DNA from: Xanthomonas translucens pv. cerealis
GTDB lineage: Bacteria > Pseudomonadota > Gammaproteobacteria > Xanthomonadales > Xanthomonadaceae
Direction of reading: 5' to 3'
NCBI RefSeq assembly: GCF_006838285.1
Contig: NZ_CP038228.1
Coordinates: 1,612,001-1,676,000, forward strand
DNA length: 64,000 nt
Below are positions 1 through 9,219 of this stretch, one piece after another (position 1 is the first letter of the stretch; each line of letters starts with the position of its first letter). Below the pieces are notes generated by a model. It was not told where the DNA came from. It saw only the letters and a list, made by a program, of their open reading frames with translations, and searched no databases. The translations under genes and the position numbers were made by a program.

Positions 1-130
1 CCCCGGCCAGTCGCTGGTGCTGTACCAGGGCGACGCGTGCCTGGGCGGCGCGGTGATCGCCAGCACCGATGCCCCGCTGCAACGCCGTCTGGCGCAGCGC
101 CCCGCTTCACTAGAGGAAACCACCCGATGA
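1..130 (+). CDS. mnmA: tRNA-specific 2-thiouridylase MnmA, C-terminal end only
   Basis: The open frame from base 2 to the stop at 128-130 encodes the last 42 residues of a protein. The [19 protein letters not shown] stretch is the typical C-terminal beta-barrel end of MnmA, which puts the 2-thio group on U34 of glutamate, glutamine and lysine tRNAs. The catalytic part lies outside the window. The stop codon overlaps the ATG of the next gene (ATGA, 127-130), so the two are probably translationally coupled, and an mnmA-hflD pair is common in gammaproteobacteria. The call rests on a short tail plus that context. Confidence 0.8.
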   Translation, partial: PGQSLVLYQGDACLGGAVIASTDAPLQRRLAQRPASLEETTR

Positions 131-741
131 CCGATTCCATGGACGCGCGCGTGCTGGCGCTGGCCGGCGTTGCCCAGGCCCTGCAGCAGGTGCGGCGCAT
201 CGCCGAGACCGGGCAGTCCGAGGCGTCGCTGGTGCGGACACTGCTCGACAGCGTGTTCCGCACCGATGCCGACACGCCGCAGGCGGTCTACGGCCAGGTC
301 GGCGACGTCGCGCCCGGGCTGCGCCTGCTGCACAACTATTTCCGCAACCAGGGCCAGGACGAGATGCTGCCGCGGCTGGCGCTGGCGGTACTGCAACTGG
401 AGCGGCGCTTCGTGCGCGACACCGAGACCGCCGCCAAGGTCAGCGCCGGCATCGCCCGGATCGCGCCGCTGCTGGCCGAACATGCCGACAGCGCGCATCC
501 GGAGGTGATCGGCGCGCTCGGTCAACTGTATGCCGATACCATCAGCCACCTGCGTCCGCGGGTGATGGTGCAGGGCAATCCGCATTACCTGGGCCAGGCC
601 GGGGTGGTGGCGGAGATCCGCGCACTGTTGCTAGCCGCGGTGCGCTCGGCGGTGCTGTGGCGGCAGATGGGCGGCAGCCTGTGGGATTTCCTGCTGTCCA
701 AGCGACGCATGATCGACGCGGTGGACCGCGCGCTGGGCTGA
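127..741 (+). CDS. hflD: HflD family protein (lysogenization regulator homologue)
   Basis: This 204-residue, mostly helical protein has the usual HflD length and begins [20 protein letters not shown], with the conserved ALAGVxQAxxQVxxIA start of the family. In E. coli HflD is a peripheral membrane protein that binds phage lambda CII; its wider role in bacteria is unclear. The ATG at 127 is chosen because it overlaps the mnmA stop and follows an AGAGGA ribosome-binding site at 113-118. The open frame extends upstream to 37, but that part overlaps mnmA. No signal peptide or membrane segment is seen. Confidence 0.85.
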   Translation: MTDSMDARVLALAGVAQALQQVRRIAETGQSEASLVRTLLDSVFRTDADTPQAVYGQVGDVAPGLRLLHNYFRNQGQDEMLPRLALAVLQLERRFVRDTETAAKVSAGIARIAPLLAEHADSAHPEVIGALGQLYADTISHLRPRVMVQGNPHYLGQAGVVAEIRALLLAAVRSAVLWRQMGGSLWDFLLSKRRMIDAVDRALG

Positions 742-821
742 GCGCGGCGCTGGCGCCGCCGGCACTGGCTCGATGCAGCGCACGTTTCGCCGCGCGGACG
801 CGATCGGTACCACACCGCGGC

Positions 822-848
822 TAAAGACCGAGGGGGTACGGCCGATAC
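822..848 (+). promoter_or_regulatory. sigma28 (FliA) promoter of the chemotaxis transducer gene
   Basis: TAAAGACC at 822-829, an 11-base spacer, then GCCGATAC at 841-848. The sigma28 consensus is TAAAGTTT-N11-GCCGATAA, so spacing is exact and the -10 element matches 7 of 8. Transcription would start near 855, which argues against the GTG at 856 and for the ATG at 877 as the start codon of the following gene. Confidence 0.8.
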
Positions 849-876
849 AGCAATCGTGAATCTGCCGAGAACGTCC

Positions 877-2067
877 ATGTACTCACGCCTCTTGATCCGT
901 CTGGCTGCTCCGCTTGCCCTGACGCTGTTGTTCCCCATCGCCGCCGGTTTCGATTGGCCGGCCCCGGTCCGTTGGGCCATCCTCACCACGATGACGCTGA
1001 GTTGGCTGGGCTTCGCTGCCTGGACAGCCTATAGCCAGAGCCGGCGTTCGCCGGAGCAGTCCAAGATCATGCGCGAGCAGGATCAGCTGCTGTCCGAGCT
1101 GCGCAACTTCGTCGGCAACGAGATCGAAGGCTCGCGCAGCGAGATCGAACGGGCCCGCGAACTGATCCGCCAGGCGGTCAGCGGCCTGGGCGGCAGCTTC
1201 GAGGCGATGAACCGCAAGTCGCGGCAGCAGAACGTGGCGCTGGCGAGGATCGTGGATCGCGCCGGCGACGACGGCGGTGCCGGGGTCGACGTGGCCCGCT
1301 TCGCCCAGCATGCCAGCCAGCGCATGGAGCAACTGGTCGAGGCGCTGGAGCAGGTCAGCGGCCAGAGCAGCGCCACGGTGCACTATATCGACGACATGTC
1401 GCAGCACCTGGACGGCATCTTCGCCCTGCTGGAGGACGTCAAGTCGATCGCCGACCAGACCAATCTGCTGGCGCTGAACGCGGCGATCGAAGCGGCGCGT
1501 GCCGGCGAGGCGGGCCGCGGCTTCGCGGTGGTCGCCGACGAGGTACGTAACCTGTCCGAGCGCTCGACCACCTTCAACGAGCAGATCCGCAAGCTGGCGC
1601 ACAGCTCGAAGGACGCCATCGCCAAGGTCCGCGAGACGGTGTCGCACATGGCCTCGCGCGACATGGACCGCTCCCGCGAGGCGCGCGCCGAGGCCGCGTC
1701 GATGCTGGACAACGTGGCGGCGATCAACAACTCGCTGGGCGAAGGCATGCGCGAGATCTCCGAGTGCGGCCGCGCCATCGACAGCAGCGTCGCCGAAGCG
1801 GTGCGTGCCCTGCAGTTCGAGGACATCGCCACCCAGGCCCTGGGCGGCGTGCACACCCACCTTGACCGCCTGACCGCGATCAATCGCGAGGCCGTGGGCC
1901 TGCAGGAACTGCTGCATCGCAATGGCGGCGTGTTCGACAACGAACTGGTCGAAGCCCTGCAGCGCGTCGGCACCCGCCTGCGCGAGATGCGCGTGGAGTG
2001 GGAACGTCCGCCGCACAAGCCGGTGGCGCAGCAGAGCATGGGCGCCGGCACCGTCGAACTGTTCTGA
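877..2067 (+). CDS. Methyl-accepting chemotaxis-type signal transducer without periplasmic sensor domain
   Basis: The 396-residue protein has two close hydrophobic segments (about 6-26 and 32-54) and almost no periplasmic loop, then a long coiled coil and the MCP signalling hairpin. The hairpin tip is recognisable by [19 protein letters not shown] and [18 protein letters not shown] at about residues 195-230. These are the CheA/CheW contact residues, so it should feed a Che pathway or a related one. The C-terminus (GTVELF) has no CheR-binding pentapeptide. The start at 877 (GAGAA upstream) is preferred over GTG 856 because of the sigma28 promoter. The promoter places it among late flagellar genes. 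The stimulus is unknown and may be sensed in the membrane or cytoplasm. Confidence 0.85.
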   Translation: MYSRLLIRLAAPLALTLLFPIAAGFDWPAPVRWAILTTMTLSWLGFAAWTAYSQSRRSPEQSKIMREQDQLLSELRNFVGNEIEGSRSEIERARELIRQAVSGLGGSFEAMNRKSRQQNVALARIVDRAGDDGGAGVDVARFAQHASQRMEQLVEALEQVSGQSSATVHYIDDMSQHLDGIFALLEDVKSIADQTNLLALNAAIEAARAGEAGRGFAVVADEVRNLSERSTTFNEQIRKLAHSSKDAIAKVRETVSHMASRDMDRSREARAEAASMLDNVAAINNSLGEGMREISECGRAIDSSVAEAVRALQFEDIATQALGGVHTHLDRLTAINREAVGLQELLHRNGGVFDNELVEALQRVGTRLREMRVEWERPPHKPVAQQSMGAGTVELF

Positions 2068-2195
2068 TCGACGCCGCGTGTTCCCTGCCACACCATGAAG
2101 CGACCAGTCCCCGGCCCCGGCCGGGGCTTGTCGTTGCTGCCTTTCCCCGTTTGGCCGAGTCGATGCCCTTTCAGTCCCTGTCACGAGTAGAGGCC

Positions 2196-2513
2196 ATGTC
2201 CTGCGACGATCTGACCTCTGCGCAGCACGCCTCGCCTGCTCCCCTGCACCTGGTTGCCGACCTTGCCGCCAGCGGCATGCCGGTTGCGGCGCGGCGCCAG
2301 CCGGGCAGCGCGCTGCGGCAGCTGGAAATGCTGGCGCAGGACGAGTTGCGGCAGATGCTCGGCCGGCGTGGCCCGGTGGCGCAGAGCGATAGCATCGCCG
2401 ACCTGATCTGGGCCGGCCTGGCCTGGGACATGGGCTTGAACGGGGCCACCATCGCCGCGGCCGGTACGCCGGTGCCGATGCCCGGGTACGCGGCGCTCGC
2501 CGATCACGATTGA
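2196..2513 (+). CDS. Small protein of unknown function
   Basis: A 105-residue frame on the same strand as the transducer upstream. I do not recognise a family. The sequence is acidic and helical in its C-terminal half (QLEMLAQDELRQMLGRRGP..DSIADLIWAGLAWDMG) and has no membrane segment or signal peptide. Two starts are possible: ATG 2163 with no clear ribosome-binding site, or ATG 2196, which follows a purine-rich GAGTAGAGG. The third-position GC bias of the frame supports real coding. A GC-rich palindrome at 2109-2126 lies between it and the transducer and may act as a weak terminator. Function not assigned. Confidence 0.55.
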   Translation: MSCDDLTSAQHASPAPLHLVADLAASGMPVAARRQPGSALRQLEMLAQDELRQMLGRRGPVAQSDSIADLIWAGLAWDMGLNGATIAAAGTPVPMPGYAALADHD

Positions 2514-2593
2514 ACCGCTCTGTGCGGGCGCAATTCCGAACGCCGCGAAGTCCTGTAGGGGCGGCATCACCTGCGCATCGACGAAGCGACGCG

Positions 2594-3913
2594 CTAGCTG
2601 GGATTCTTCAGCGAGAACAGGTCCGCCTGCTTGTCGTAGGCGAAGTACTCGGCGTAGCGTGCCCAACTGATCACCGCCTGTACGGTTTCCGCCGCATAAT
2701 CCTCGGACATGTGGTCTTCCAGCTCGTCGCGGAAACGCCGCGCTGGGGCGTGGTGGGTCGGGCGTTCGTCGAGCACGCGGCGGATGTGCGCGGCCAGCGG
2801 CACGTAGGTGGCCAGGTGCTGGGCGAACATCTGCTTGCGCGCGTCGGTGCCAAGTTCGGCGAAGCGCTGGCCGGCCGGGGTCAGTTGCAGGTCGCCCTGC
2901 TCGAACACCGCGAAGCGCAGCAGTTGCAGGGTCTCGGCGATCGGGAACAGTTCGTCCACCTCCAGCTGCAGGCCGGCGGCCAGCGGCGGCAGGTCGGCGC
3001 GGCCATGGTAGGGCTCGGCCGCCACCGCCTCGACCAGGCCGGCCAGCAGGTTGCTCGACACCCGCGGCAGTACCATCGCGATGCCGCTGCCGGGGAACAC
3101 GCCTTCGCGCGCCTGCGGCCGCTGCGGGCTGGCGGTCATGCGCGCGTAGATGTCGTCGACCAGGGCGCGGAACGCCGGCGCCAGGCGGTTGCGCGGCTGC
3201 GGCAAGGTAACCTGGATCTCGCCGATCACTCGGCCCGGGTTGGCACCGAAGATCACGATGCGGTCGCACATCAGCACCGCTTCCTCGATGTTGTGGGTGA
3301 CCATCAGGATCGATTCGATCGGCATACGCCCTTCCGACCACAGGTCGAGCAGGTCGGTGCGCAAGGTCTCGGCGGTCAGCACATCCAGCGCCGAGAACGG
3401 CTCGTCCATCAACAGCAGTTTCGGCCGCACCACCAGGGCGCGGGCCAGGCCCACGCGCTGGCGCATGCCGCCGGACAACTCCTTCGGATAGGCGCCCTCG
3501 TAGCCGTCCAGGCCAATCAGGTCGATTGCCGTCAGCGCGCGCCGGCGGCGTTCGTCGGCGGCCACGCCGCGCGCCTCCAGTCCGACTTCCACGTTCTGCA
3601 GCACGGTCAGCCACGGGAACAGCGCGAAGCTCTGGAACACCATCGCGATATCGTCGATTGCCTGGGTCGGGGTGGCGTCGCGGAATACGATGCTGCCGGC
3701 GCTGGGTTGCAGCAGCCCGGCGATGGCGCGCAGCAGCGTGGACTTGCCGGAGCCGGAGCGCCCGAGCAGGCCGACGATCTGCCCCGAATGCAATGTCAGA
3801 TCCACATCGTCCAGCACCACCAGCGGTGTCGCCCCGCCCTTGTCGTAGCTCTTGCGCACGCCGTGCACGCGGACCAGCGGGGCGCGCTCGGGCGCGCTTG
3901 CGGAAAAGGTCAT
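2594..3913 (-). CDS. NitT/TauT-type ABC transporter ATP-binding protein with C-terminal AAA-associated domain
   Basis: The 439-residue protein carries a full ABC ATPase in its first 250 residues: Walker A GRSGSGKST, Q-loop FQSFALFPWL, signature LSGGMRQRVGLARAL, Walker B LLLMDEPFSALD and the switch histidine in MVTHNIEEAV. The remaining 180 residues match the extra C-terminal domain found on ATPases of the nitrate/sulfonate/taurine group (AAA-associated type). The ATG at 3913 has GGAG nine bases upstream; a longer frame reaches 3991 but would overlap the permease. The gene follows the permease by 22 bases on the same strand. No substrate-binding protein gene is adjacent, so the substrate cannot be named. 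Confidence 0.88.
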   Translation of the reverse strand: MTFSASAPERAPLVRVHGVRKSYDKGGATPLVVLDDVDLTLHSGQIVGLLGRSGSGKSTLLRAIAGLLQPSAGSIVFRDATPTQAIDDIAMVFQSFALFPWLTVLQNVEVGLEARGVAADERRRRALTAIDLIGLDGYEGAYPKELSGGMRQRVGLARALVVRPKLLLMDEPFSALDVLTAETLRTDLLDLWSEGRMPIESILMVTHNIEEAVLMCDRIVIFGANPGRVIGEIQVTLPQPRNRLAPAFRALVDDIYARMTASPQRPQAREGVFPGSGIAMVLPRVSSNLLAGLVEAVAAEPYHGRADLPPLAAGLQLEVDELFPIAETLQLLRFAVFEQGDLQLTPAGQRFAELGTDARKQMFAQHLATYVPLAAHIRRVLDERPTHHAPARRFRDELEDHMSEDYAAETVQAVISWARYAEYFAYDKQADLFSLKNPS

Positions 3914-3935
3914 GGTCGGGATCTCCAAAAGGGGG

Positions 3936-5690
3936 TCAGTCGAAGCGCAGGCGGCGTTCGGCGAAGGCATACAGGCGCCGCCACACCGCACGGTTGCAGA
4001 CGGTCACGAACAGCGACATCACCGCCACCCCGAGCAGCACCCGCGCACCGTCGCCGGCGGCGGTGGCGCGGGCGATGTAGGAGCCCAGCCCGTACGCTTG
4101 CACCTGGGTGTCGCCCCAGCTGGCGAGCTCGGCGACGATGCTGGCGTTCCAGGAGCCGCCGGAGGCGGTCAGCGCGCCGGTGATGTAGTACGGGAAGATG
4201 CCCGGCAGGATCACCCGCCGCCACCAGGTCCACGAGCGCAGCTGGTAGACCGTGGCCGCCTCGCGCAGGTCGGTGGGAAACGCGCTGGCGCCGGCGATCA
4301 CGTTGAACAGGATGTACCACTGCGTGCCCAGGATCATCAGCGGCGACAGCCATATGTTCGGATTGGCGCCAGTGGCGACGATCGCCAGCACCGCGAACGG
4401 AAACAGCACGTTGGCCGGGAACGCGGCCAGGAACTGCGCCAGCGGCTGCACCCGCTGCGCCACCTTCGGGCGCAGCCCGATCCACACCCCGATCGGCACC
4501 CACACCACGCTGGCCAGCGCGATCAGCACTACCACCCGCGCCAGCGTGGCCAGGCCGCCGCCGAACGCCTCGGCCAGGTCGTGCAGGCCCAGATTCCGGC
4601 GTCCGTAGTCGAACGCGAACCAGGCCGCGGCCAGTCCCGAGATCGCCAGCGCCGCGCTCCATAGGCGGTCGCCCCAGCGGTTGGCGGCGCCGTCCTGCGC
4701 AGGCGCCGCCGCCGGGCGCGCGCGCCGCGGCGCCCAGCGCCACAGCAGCGTGCGCTGCCAGACCCAGACCAGCGGCGCGACCAGGCGCTTGGCCAGGCGC
4801 GTGCGCCGCAGCACGTCGTACAGCCACGATTGCGGCTTGTCCTGCGAAGCGGTGAGTTCGGCGCGGAACTTGTCCGACCAGGCGACGATGGGACGGAACA
4901 GCAACTGGTCGTACAGCACGATCAACACGCCCATCGCCAGCACCGCCCAGCCGACCGCGGCGAAGTTGCGTTGCGCGATCGCCAGCGCCAGATAGGAGCC
5001 GATGCCGGGCAGTTCCAGGGTGTGGTCGCCGACCGTGATGGCCTCGGAGGCGACCACGAAGAACCAGCCGCCGGACATCGACATCATCATGTTCCAGATC
5101 AGCGCCGGCGTCGCATAGGGCGCCTCCAGCCGCCAGAAGCGCTGCCACGGCGACAGGCCGAAACCGCGGGTGACCTCGTCCAGGTCGCGCGGCACGTTGC
5201 GCAGCGACTGGTAGAACGAGTAGGCCATGTTCCAGGCCTGACTGGTGAAGATGGCGAAGATCGAGGCCAGCTCGGCGCCGATCTGGCGGCCCGGAAACAG
5301 GCCCAGGAAGAAGGTCACGGTGAAGGTCAGGAAGCCCAGCACCGGCACCGACTGCAGGATGTCCAGCGCCGGCACGATCAGCCGCTCGGCCCGGCGGCTC
5401 TTGGCCGCCAGGGTCGCCACGGCGAAGGTGAACACCAGCGAGGCGGCCATCGCGGCGAACATGCGCAAGGTGGTGCGCAGGCCGTATTCGGGCAAATGCT
5501 GCAGCTCCAGCGAGACCGCTTCGGTGCCCGGCGGCAGCAGCGGCGCGCGCATGTCGGCGGCGCCGTGCAGCAGCAGCACGCCCAGCGCCAGCAGCAGCGC
5601 GAACACCGCCAGATCGTGCAGATTGGGCAGCACGCCGGGACGTGCGGCGACATGGCCGGGCGCGTTGCGGTCGCGGGGGAATAGCACCAT
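3936..5690 (-). CDS. Two-domain ABC transporter permease, NitT/TauT type
   Basis: The 584-residue membrane protein contains two permease modules in one chain, at about residues 85-285 and 370-575. Each has several hydrophobic helices and an EAA-type loop contacting the ATPase (VTRGFGLSPWQRFWRLEAPY in the first, REAATVYQLRSWTWWRRVILP in the second). A single such chain could form the whole membrane channel with two copies of the ATPase encoded 22 bases downstream. The ATG at 5690 lacks a strong ribosome-binding site. The usual periplasmic binding protein is missing from the neighbourhood. The substrate is likely a small organic or inorganic anion or amide, judged only from family. Confidence 0.85.
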   Translation of the reverse strand: MVLFPRDRNAPGHVAARPGVLPNLHDLAVFALLLALGVLLLHGAADMRAPLLPPGTEAVSLELQHLPEYGLRTTLRMFAAMAASLVFTFAVATLAAKSRRAERLIVPALDILQSVPVLGFLTFTVTFFLGLFPGRQIGAELASIFAIFTSQAWNMAYSFYQSLRNVPRDLDEVTRGFGLSPWQRFWRLEAPYATPALIWNMMMSMSGGWFFVVASEAITVGDHTLELPGIGSYLALAIAQRNFAAVGWAVLAMGVLIVLYDQLLFRPIVAWSDKFRAELTASQDKPQSWLYDVLRRTRLAKRLVAPLVWVWQRTLLWRWAPRRARPAAAPAQDGAANRWGDRLWSAALAISGLAAAWFAFDYGRRNLGLHDLAEAFGGGLATLARVVVLIALASVVWVPIGVWIGLRPKVAQRVQPLAQFLAAFPANVLFPFAVLAIVATGANPNIWLSPLMILGTQWYILFNVIAGASAFPTDLREAATVYQLRSWTWWRRVILPGIFPYYITGALTASGGSWNASIVAELASWGDTQVQAYGLGSYIARATAAGDGARVLLGVAVMSLFVTVCNRAVWRRLYAFAERRLRFD

Positions 5691-6061
5691 GGGAAGGTTC
5701 CGGCAGGACGGCGGCGCCAGGCGCGCCGCACGGGTGGTAGGGAATCACGGAAACGTGGGTGGGACGACCGCCCAGTGTGGCGCGCGAATATTCCAGCCAG
5801 GCGTCAGCCGCTGCTGCGCCGGCGCCGCGATGCCGGCCGCGACCGCGGCGATCGCGCTGTGCGGCAGCAGGCGCCGCGATGCGGCATGGACTGGCCGCGG
5901 CATGCGCGCGGACAACCGGCAGTGACGAAATGCATGGCGACAGCGACGACAGGCATGGGCGGCTCCGGATGCGGAAACGCCAGCGGCTACGCTCGGGGTC
6001 CTCGCGGATCGGGCTTGCGTACTGCGGGGTCTGTCGCCAGCGCCGGTACGGCGGTGGCGAA
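5691..6061. other. Non-coding leader region upstream of the ABC permease
   Basis: There is no gene I can support in these 371 bases. Frames open on both strands but look like products of high GC, with arginine, alanine and proline runs and no recognisable protein. Together with 6062-6254 this is one of the longest non-coding stretches in the window. It separates the stop of the GGDEF-EAL gene from the permease start, both on the minus strand, so the permease and ATPase probably have their own promoter and a long leader here. Confidence 0.5.
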
Positions 6062-6160
6062 CGATCCCGTCCTGAGCGGACGGGACCCATCTGGGACGAA
6101 CCCAGACCTTGTCGGTCCTGTCAGCTCGACAGCTGCAGCGTCGGTCTAGGATGACTGTCC
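6062..6160 (-). promoter_or_regulatory. Candidate structured leader RNA with two mutually exclusive pairings
   Basis: Read on the minus strand, CCTAGACC (6150-6143) can pair over 8 bases with GGTCTGGG (6108-6101), enclosing a CAGCT/AGCTG hairpin (6135-6122). The same right arm contains TCTGGG, which can instead form a tight hairpin with CCCAGA (6095-6090). A second hairpin, TCCCGTCC/GGACGGGA (6085-6065), follows directly. Competing pairings like these are typical of attenuators and riboswitches. I do not recognise the motif as a known riboswitch. It lies about 375 bases before the ABC permease start. No poly-U run follows, so a terminator role is not shown. Confidence 0.35.
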
Positions 6161-6254
6161 AAGGAAGTGGCCTCTGGCCGGGAACGATGGGCGCGAAGTA
6201 TAGCCAGCAAATGCGGCGCCGCAACAGCGCGGCGCAGGCGCCCGCAACGCGCGT

Positions 6255-9101
6255 TCACTGAGCAGCAAGCACCAGCCGCGGCAAGGTCGCGGGCAGCACG
6301 CTCTGGCGCGCCCGCAACCACGCCGCCAGTTCGCGCGGCGGCAGCGGGCGCGAGTGCAGATAGCCCTGGATCTCGTCGCAGCCCTGCTCGCGCAGCAGCG
6401 CCTCCTCCTGCGCCGTCTCCACGCCCTCGGCCACCACCTGCATGCCCAGCGCATGGCCGAGTTGCACGATCGCCTGGGTGACCTTGGCGGTGCCGCTGTC
6501 GATGAGCATGTCCTGCACGAAGCTGCGGTCGATCTTCAGCCGCTGCACCGGGAAGCGATTGAGGTAATGCAGGTTGGAGAAGCCAGTGCCGAAGTCGTCC
6601 ACCGCCAGCAGCACGCCTTCCTGCTCGAACAGTTCGAAGCAGCGGCGCAGCGATTCGGTGTCGCGGATCAGCGCCGACTCGGTCAGCTCCAGCTCCAGTC
6701 GCTTCGGCGACCAGCTGTTGCGCTGGCACAGTTCCAGCACCCGCTCGGCGAAACCACGGTCGCGCAGTTGCATCGCCGACACGTTCACCGACACGCGGTC
6801 GAAATGCAGCCCCGCCGCATCCCAGGCGGCGGCCTGGCGGCAGGCTTCGTTGATCACCCAGTCGCCCAGGCGCACGATCTCGCCGCATTCTTCGGCGATG
6901 GGAATGAACTCGGCCGGATTGCAATGGCCATGGCCGGGGCGGTGCCAGCGCAGCAGCGCCTCGACCGCCGGCGCGCGTTCGCCTGCTGCGTGCACCAGCG
7001 GCTGGTACACCAGCGAGAACTCCTCGCGGTCCAGCGCGCCATGCAGCGCATGCTCGATCTCCAGGCGCCGCTGTGCGCGCAGCAGCACATCCTGGCTGTA
7101 GTAGTGGCAGGTGTTGCGGCCGGATTCCTTGGCCGCGTACATCGCCGCGTCGGCGGCGCGCAGCAGGCTGTCGAAATCCTGGCGCCCGTCTTCCATCAAG
7201 GCGATGCCGATGCTGGCGCCGATCTTGATCACGTTCTCGCCGTTGTGCAGCGGCTCGGCCAGCGCGGCGATGAGCTTGCGCGCCACGTGGCCGGCGTCGC
7301 TGGGTTCGGCCAGGTCGCGCAGCACCACAAGGAATTCGTCGCCGCTGAAGCGCCCGAACAGGTCGCTGGTGCGCAGCTGCTGGTGCATGCGCGTAGCCGC
7401 CAGCTTCAGCAGCCCATCGCCGGTGGCATGGCCGAAGGAATCGTTGATGCTCTTGAATCCGTCCAGGTCGACGAACAGCATCGCCAGGGTGCTGCCGCGC
7501 TCTACCGCGTCGCGCATCGCGGCTTCCGCCTGCTCGCGCAGCAGTTGCCGGTTCGGCAACCCGGTCAGCAGGTCGTAGTGGGCCAGCAGTTCGATGCGTT
7601 CGCTGGCCTCGCGTTCGCGGCTGATGTCGCGGAACAGCACCACGAAACGCGGCGGCAGACCATCGCGGTCGTCCAGTTCGATCAGGACCTGCACCCATAC
7701 CCGGTGCCCGGAAGGCCGGTGGAAGCACAGGTCCAGTTGCTCGGGCAGCCCGCCATGGGCGATCCGCGCCAGCGCCGCTTCGAAAGAGTCGCGAGAATCT
7801 GGGGTGTACAGCGACAGCGCCTGGTCCAGCTCCAGGTTTTCCTTGCGTAGGCCGTGGATGCGGTAGCACTCCTCGGTCCATTGCATGCGCCGGGTGCCGA
7901 CCTCGATCTCGCAACCACCGATCTTGCCCAGCGCGGAGACGCGGTTGAGCAGTTCGGTGCGCCAGCGGATCAGCGCGTCGGTCTGGCGCTGCTCGGTGAT
8001 GTTCTGCACCTGGCCGAGCACGCGCTGGATGCGGCCATCGGGTTCCAGCTGCGGCTGCGCCCAGACGCGCAGGTGCAGCGGCGCCTCGCTGCCGCGCACC
8101 AGCTCGACCTCGAAGTTGGCCTGCTTGCCGTCGCGCTGCATGCGCCGCCAGGTCGCCAGCACCTGCGCCGCCGACTCGCGGCTGAGCAGGCGCAGCCAGC
8201 CGCGGCTGCTCGGCTGGTGTTCCTCGGCCAGGCCGGTCAGGCGCAGGAATTCGCGCGACCACCAGATCCGGTTCTGCGGCGGATCCCACGACCAGCTGCC
8301 CATGCTGGTCATGCGCTGCGCCTCGCGCAGCAGAGTCTGCTGGTCGCGCAGGCGCTGCTCGAGCAGCTTCTGTTCGTGGATGTCGGTATGCGTGCCGACC
8401 ATGCGCAGCGGGCTGCCGTCGGCGGTACGCGCGACGATGCGGCCGCGATCCAGGATCCAGCGCCACTGTCCGTCCTGCTGGCGCAGCCTGAATTCGCACA
8501 CGTAGGTCGCGCTGCGGCCTTCGAAATGGGCGCGGATCGCCTCGCGCAGGCGGTCCTGGTCGTCGCTGTGCACCAGCGGCAGCAGCGCATTGAGTCCGTA
8601 GTCCGGCGCATCGCCCTGGTAACCGAGCATCTGCCTCCAGCGCTCGGAACGGAAAGTCTTGTCGCTGGGGATGTCCCAGTCCCACAGACCGTGTTCGGCG
8701 CTGTCCAGCGCGATCTCCCAGCGCGTGGCGCCATCGCTGCCGACCGGCTCGGGCACGCTCAGGGTGTATGCCAGCAGCGCGCCGGCGTCGTCGCGTACCG
8801 CGCGCAGCCAGCCGTCCAGGCGCCGCCCGGCGGTGCCGGGCAGCGCACAGGCAAGCATGCGCTCGCCGCCGAGCAGGCGCTCGCGCACGTCGCGCATCAG
8901 CTCGGCATAGGCATCCACCGTACGCGGCAGCTCCAGCGCCTGCGCTGCCCGGTTCGCGGCCAGCGGCCGCCCTTCGGCGTCCAACAGGACCACGGCCGAG
9001 GTGAGCGGATGCTGCAGCAAGCTTGCGATGACGCCTTGATCCACGCCGAAGTGCTCCGTTTCTACCGCGCTGATGCTGGCGGACGAAGGTGATAACGGCA
9101 C
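6255..9101 (-). CDS. Multi-PAS GGDEF-EAL protein, probably a c-di-GMP phosphodiesterase or bifunctional enzyme
   Basis: The 948-residue soluble protein has about four PAS-type modules in the first 500 residues, with PAC-like ends such as VGTHTDIHEQK, QVQNITEQR and LFRDISRERE. A GGDEF domain follows from about 505 and an EAL domain from about 695. The GGDEF signature is SGDEF near 585, with an RTSD inhibitory site just upstream, a form that can still be active. The EAL domain keeps the key residues: EALLRW, NVSA, ELTES, DDFGTG, LKIDRSF and AEGVET. It should therefore degrade c-di-GMP, with a cyclase activity also possible. The start is GTG 9101, since the nearby ATG is out of frame. There is no membrane segment, so signals would be cytoplasmic. 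Confidence 0.9.
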   Translation of the reverse strand: MPLSPSSASISAVETEHFGVDQGVIASLLQHPLTSAVVLLDAEGRPLAANRAAQALELPRTVDAYAELMRDVRERLLGGERMLACALPGTAGRRLDGWLRAVRDDAGALLAYTLSVPEPVGSDGATRWEIALDSAEHGLWDWDIPSDKTFRSERWRQMLGYQGDAPDYGLNALLPLVHSDDQDRLREAIRAHFEGRSATYVCEFRLRQQDGQWRWILDRGRIVARTADGSPLRMVGTHTDIHEQKLLEQRLRDQQTLLREAQRMTSMGSWSWDPPQNRIWWSREFLRLTGLAEEHQPSSRGWLRLLSRESAAQVLATWRRMQRDGKQANFEVELVRGSEAPLHLRVWAQPQLEPDGRIQRVLGQVQNITEQRQTDALIRWRTELLNRVSALGKIGGCEIEVGTRRMQWTEECYRIHGLRKENLELDQALSLYTPDSRDSFEAALARIAHGGLPEQLDLCFHRPSGHRVWVQVLIELDDRDGLPPRFVVLFRDISREREASERIELLAHYDLLTGLPNRQLLREQAEAAMRDAVERGSTLAMLFVDLDGFKSINDSFGHATGDGLLKLAATRMHQQLRTSDLFGRFSGDEFLVVLRDLAEPSDAGHVARKLIAALAEPLHNGENVIKIGASIGIALMEDGRQDFDSLLRAADAAMYAAKESGRNTCHYYSQDVLLRAQRRLEIEHALHGALDREEFSLVYQPLVHAAGERAPAVEALLRWHRPGHGHCNPAEFIPIAEECGEIVRLGDWVINEACRQAAAWDAAGLHFDRVSVNVSAMQLRDRGFAERVLELCQRNSWSPKRLELELTESALIRDTESLRRCFELFEQEGVLLAVDDFGTGFSNLHYLNRFPVQRLKIDRSFVQDMLIDSGTAKVTQAIVQLGHALGMQVVAEGVETAQEEALLREQGCDEIQGYLHSRPLPPRELAAWLRARQSVLPATLPRLVLAAQ

Positions 9102-9219
9102 CTGGCGGCATTAATTGAGCGCCCAGCCCTGGCCGGCGGCGGCCGCCGCAGTGGGCCGCGGCCGCCGCTTGCCGGTAAGATGGCAGCGGACGAATAACAC
9201 CGCACCAGGCTGTCGGGGC

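Noticed and set aside
883..2184. Long open frame on the minus strand across the chemotaxis transducer (433 residues)
   Set aside because: It mirrors the third-position GC bias of the real gene, encodes His/Arg/Gln-rich sequence with no family features, and overlaps a certain gene fully. Many such frames occur in this GC-rich window.
3910..6090. Minus-strand frame of 726 residues covering the permease and its leader
   Set aside because: It is out of frame with the two-module permease, which has clear membrane helices and EAA loops. The upstream part is arginine and proline rich and not protein-like.
6062..6160. Known riboswitch class (guanidine, TPP, c-di-GMP) before the ABC permease
   Set aside because: None of the conserved core sequences of these classes could be recognised. 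It is kept only as an unclassified structured leader.
6354..7850. Plus-strand frame of 498 residues inside the GGDEF-EAL gene
   Set aside because: It is an antisense shadow of a gene with intact catalytic motifs; no recognisable domain.
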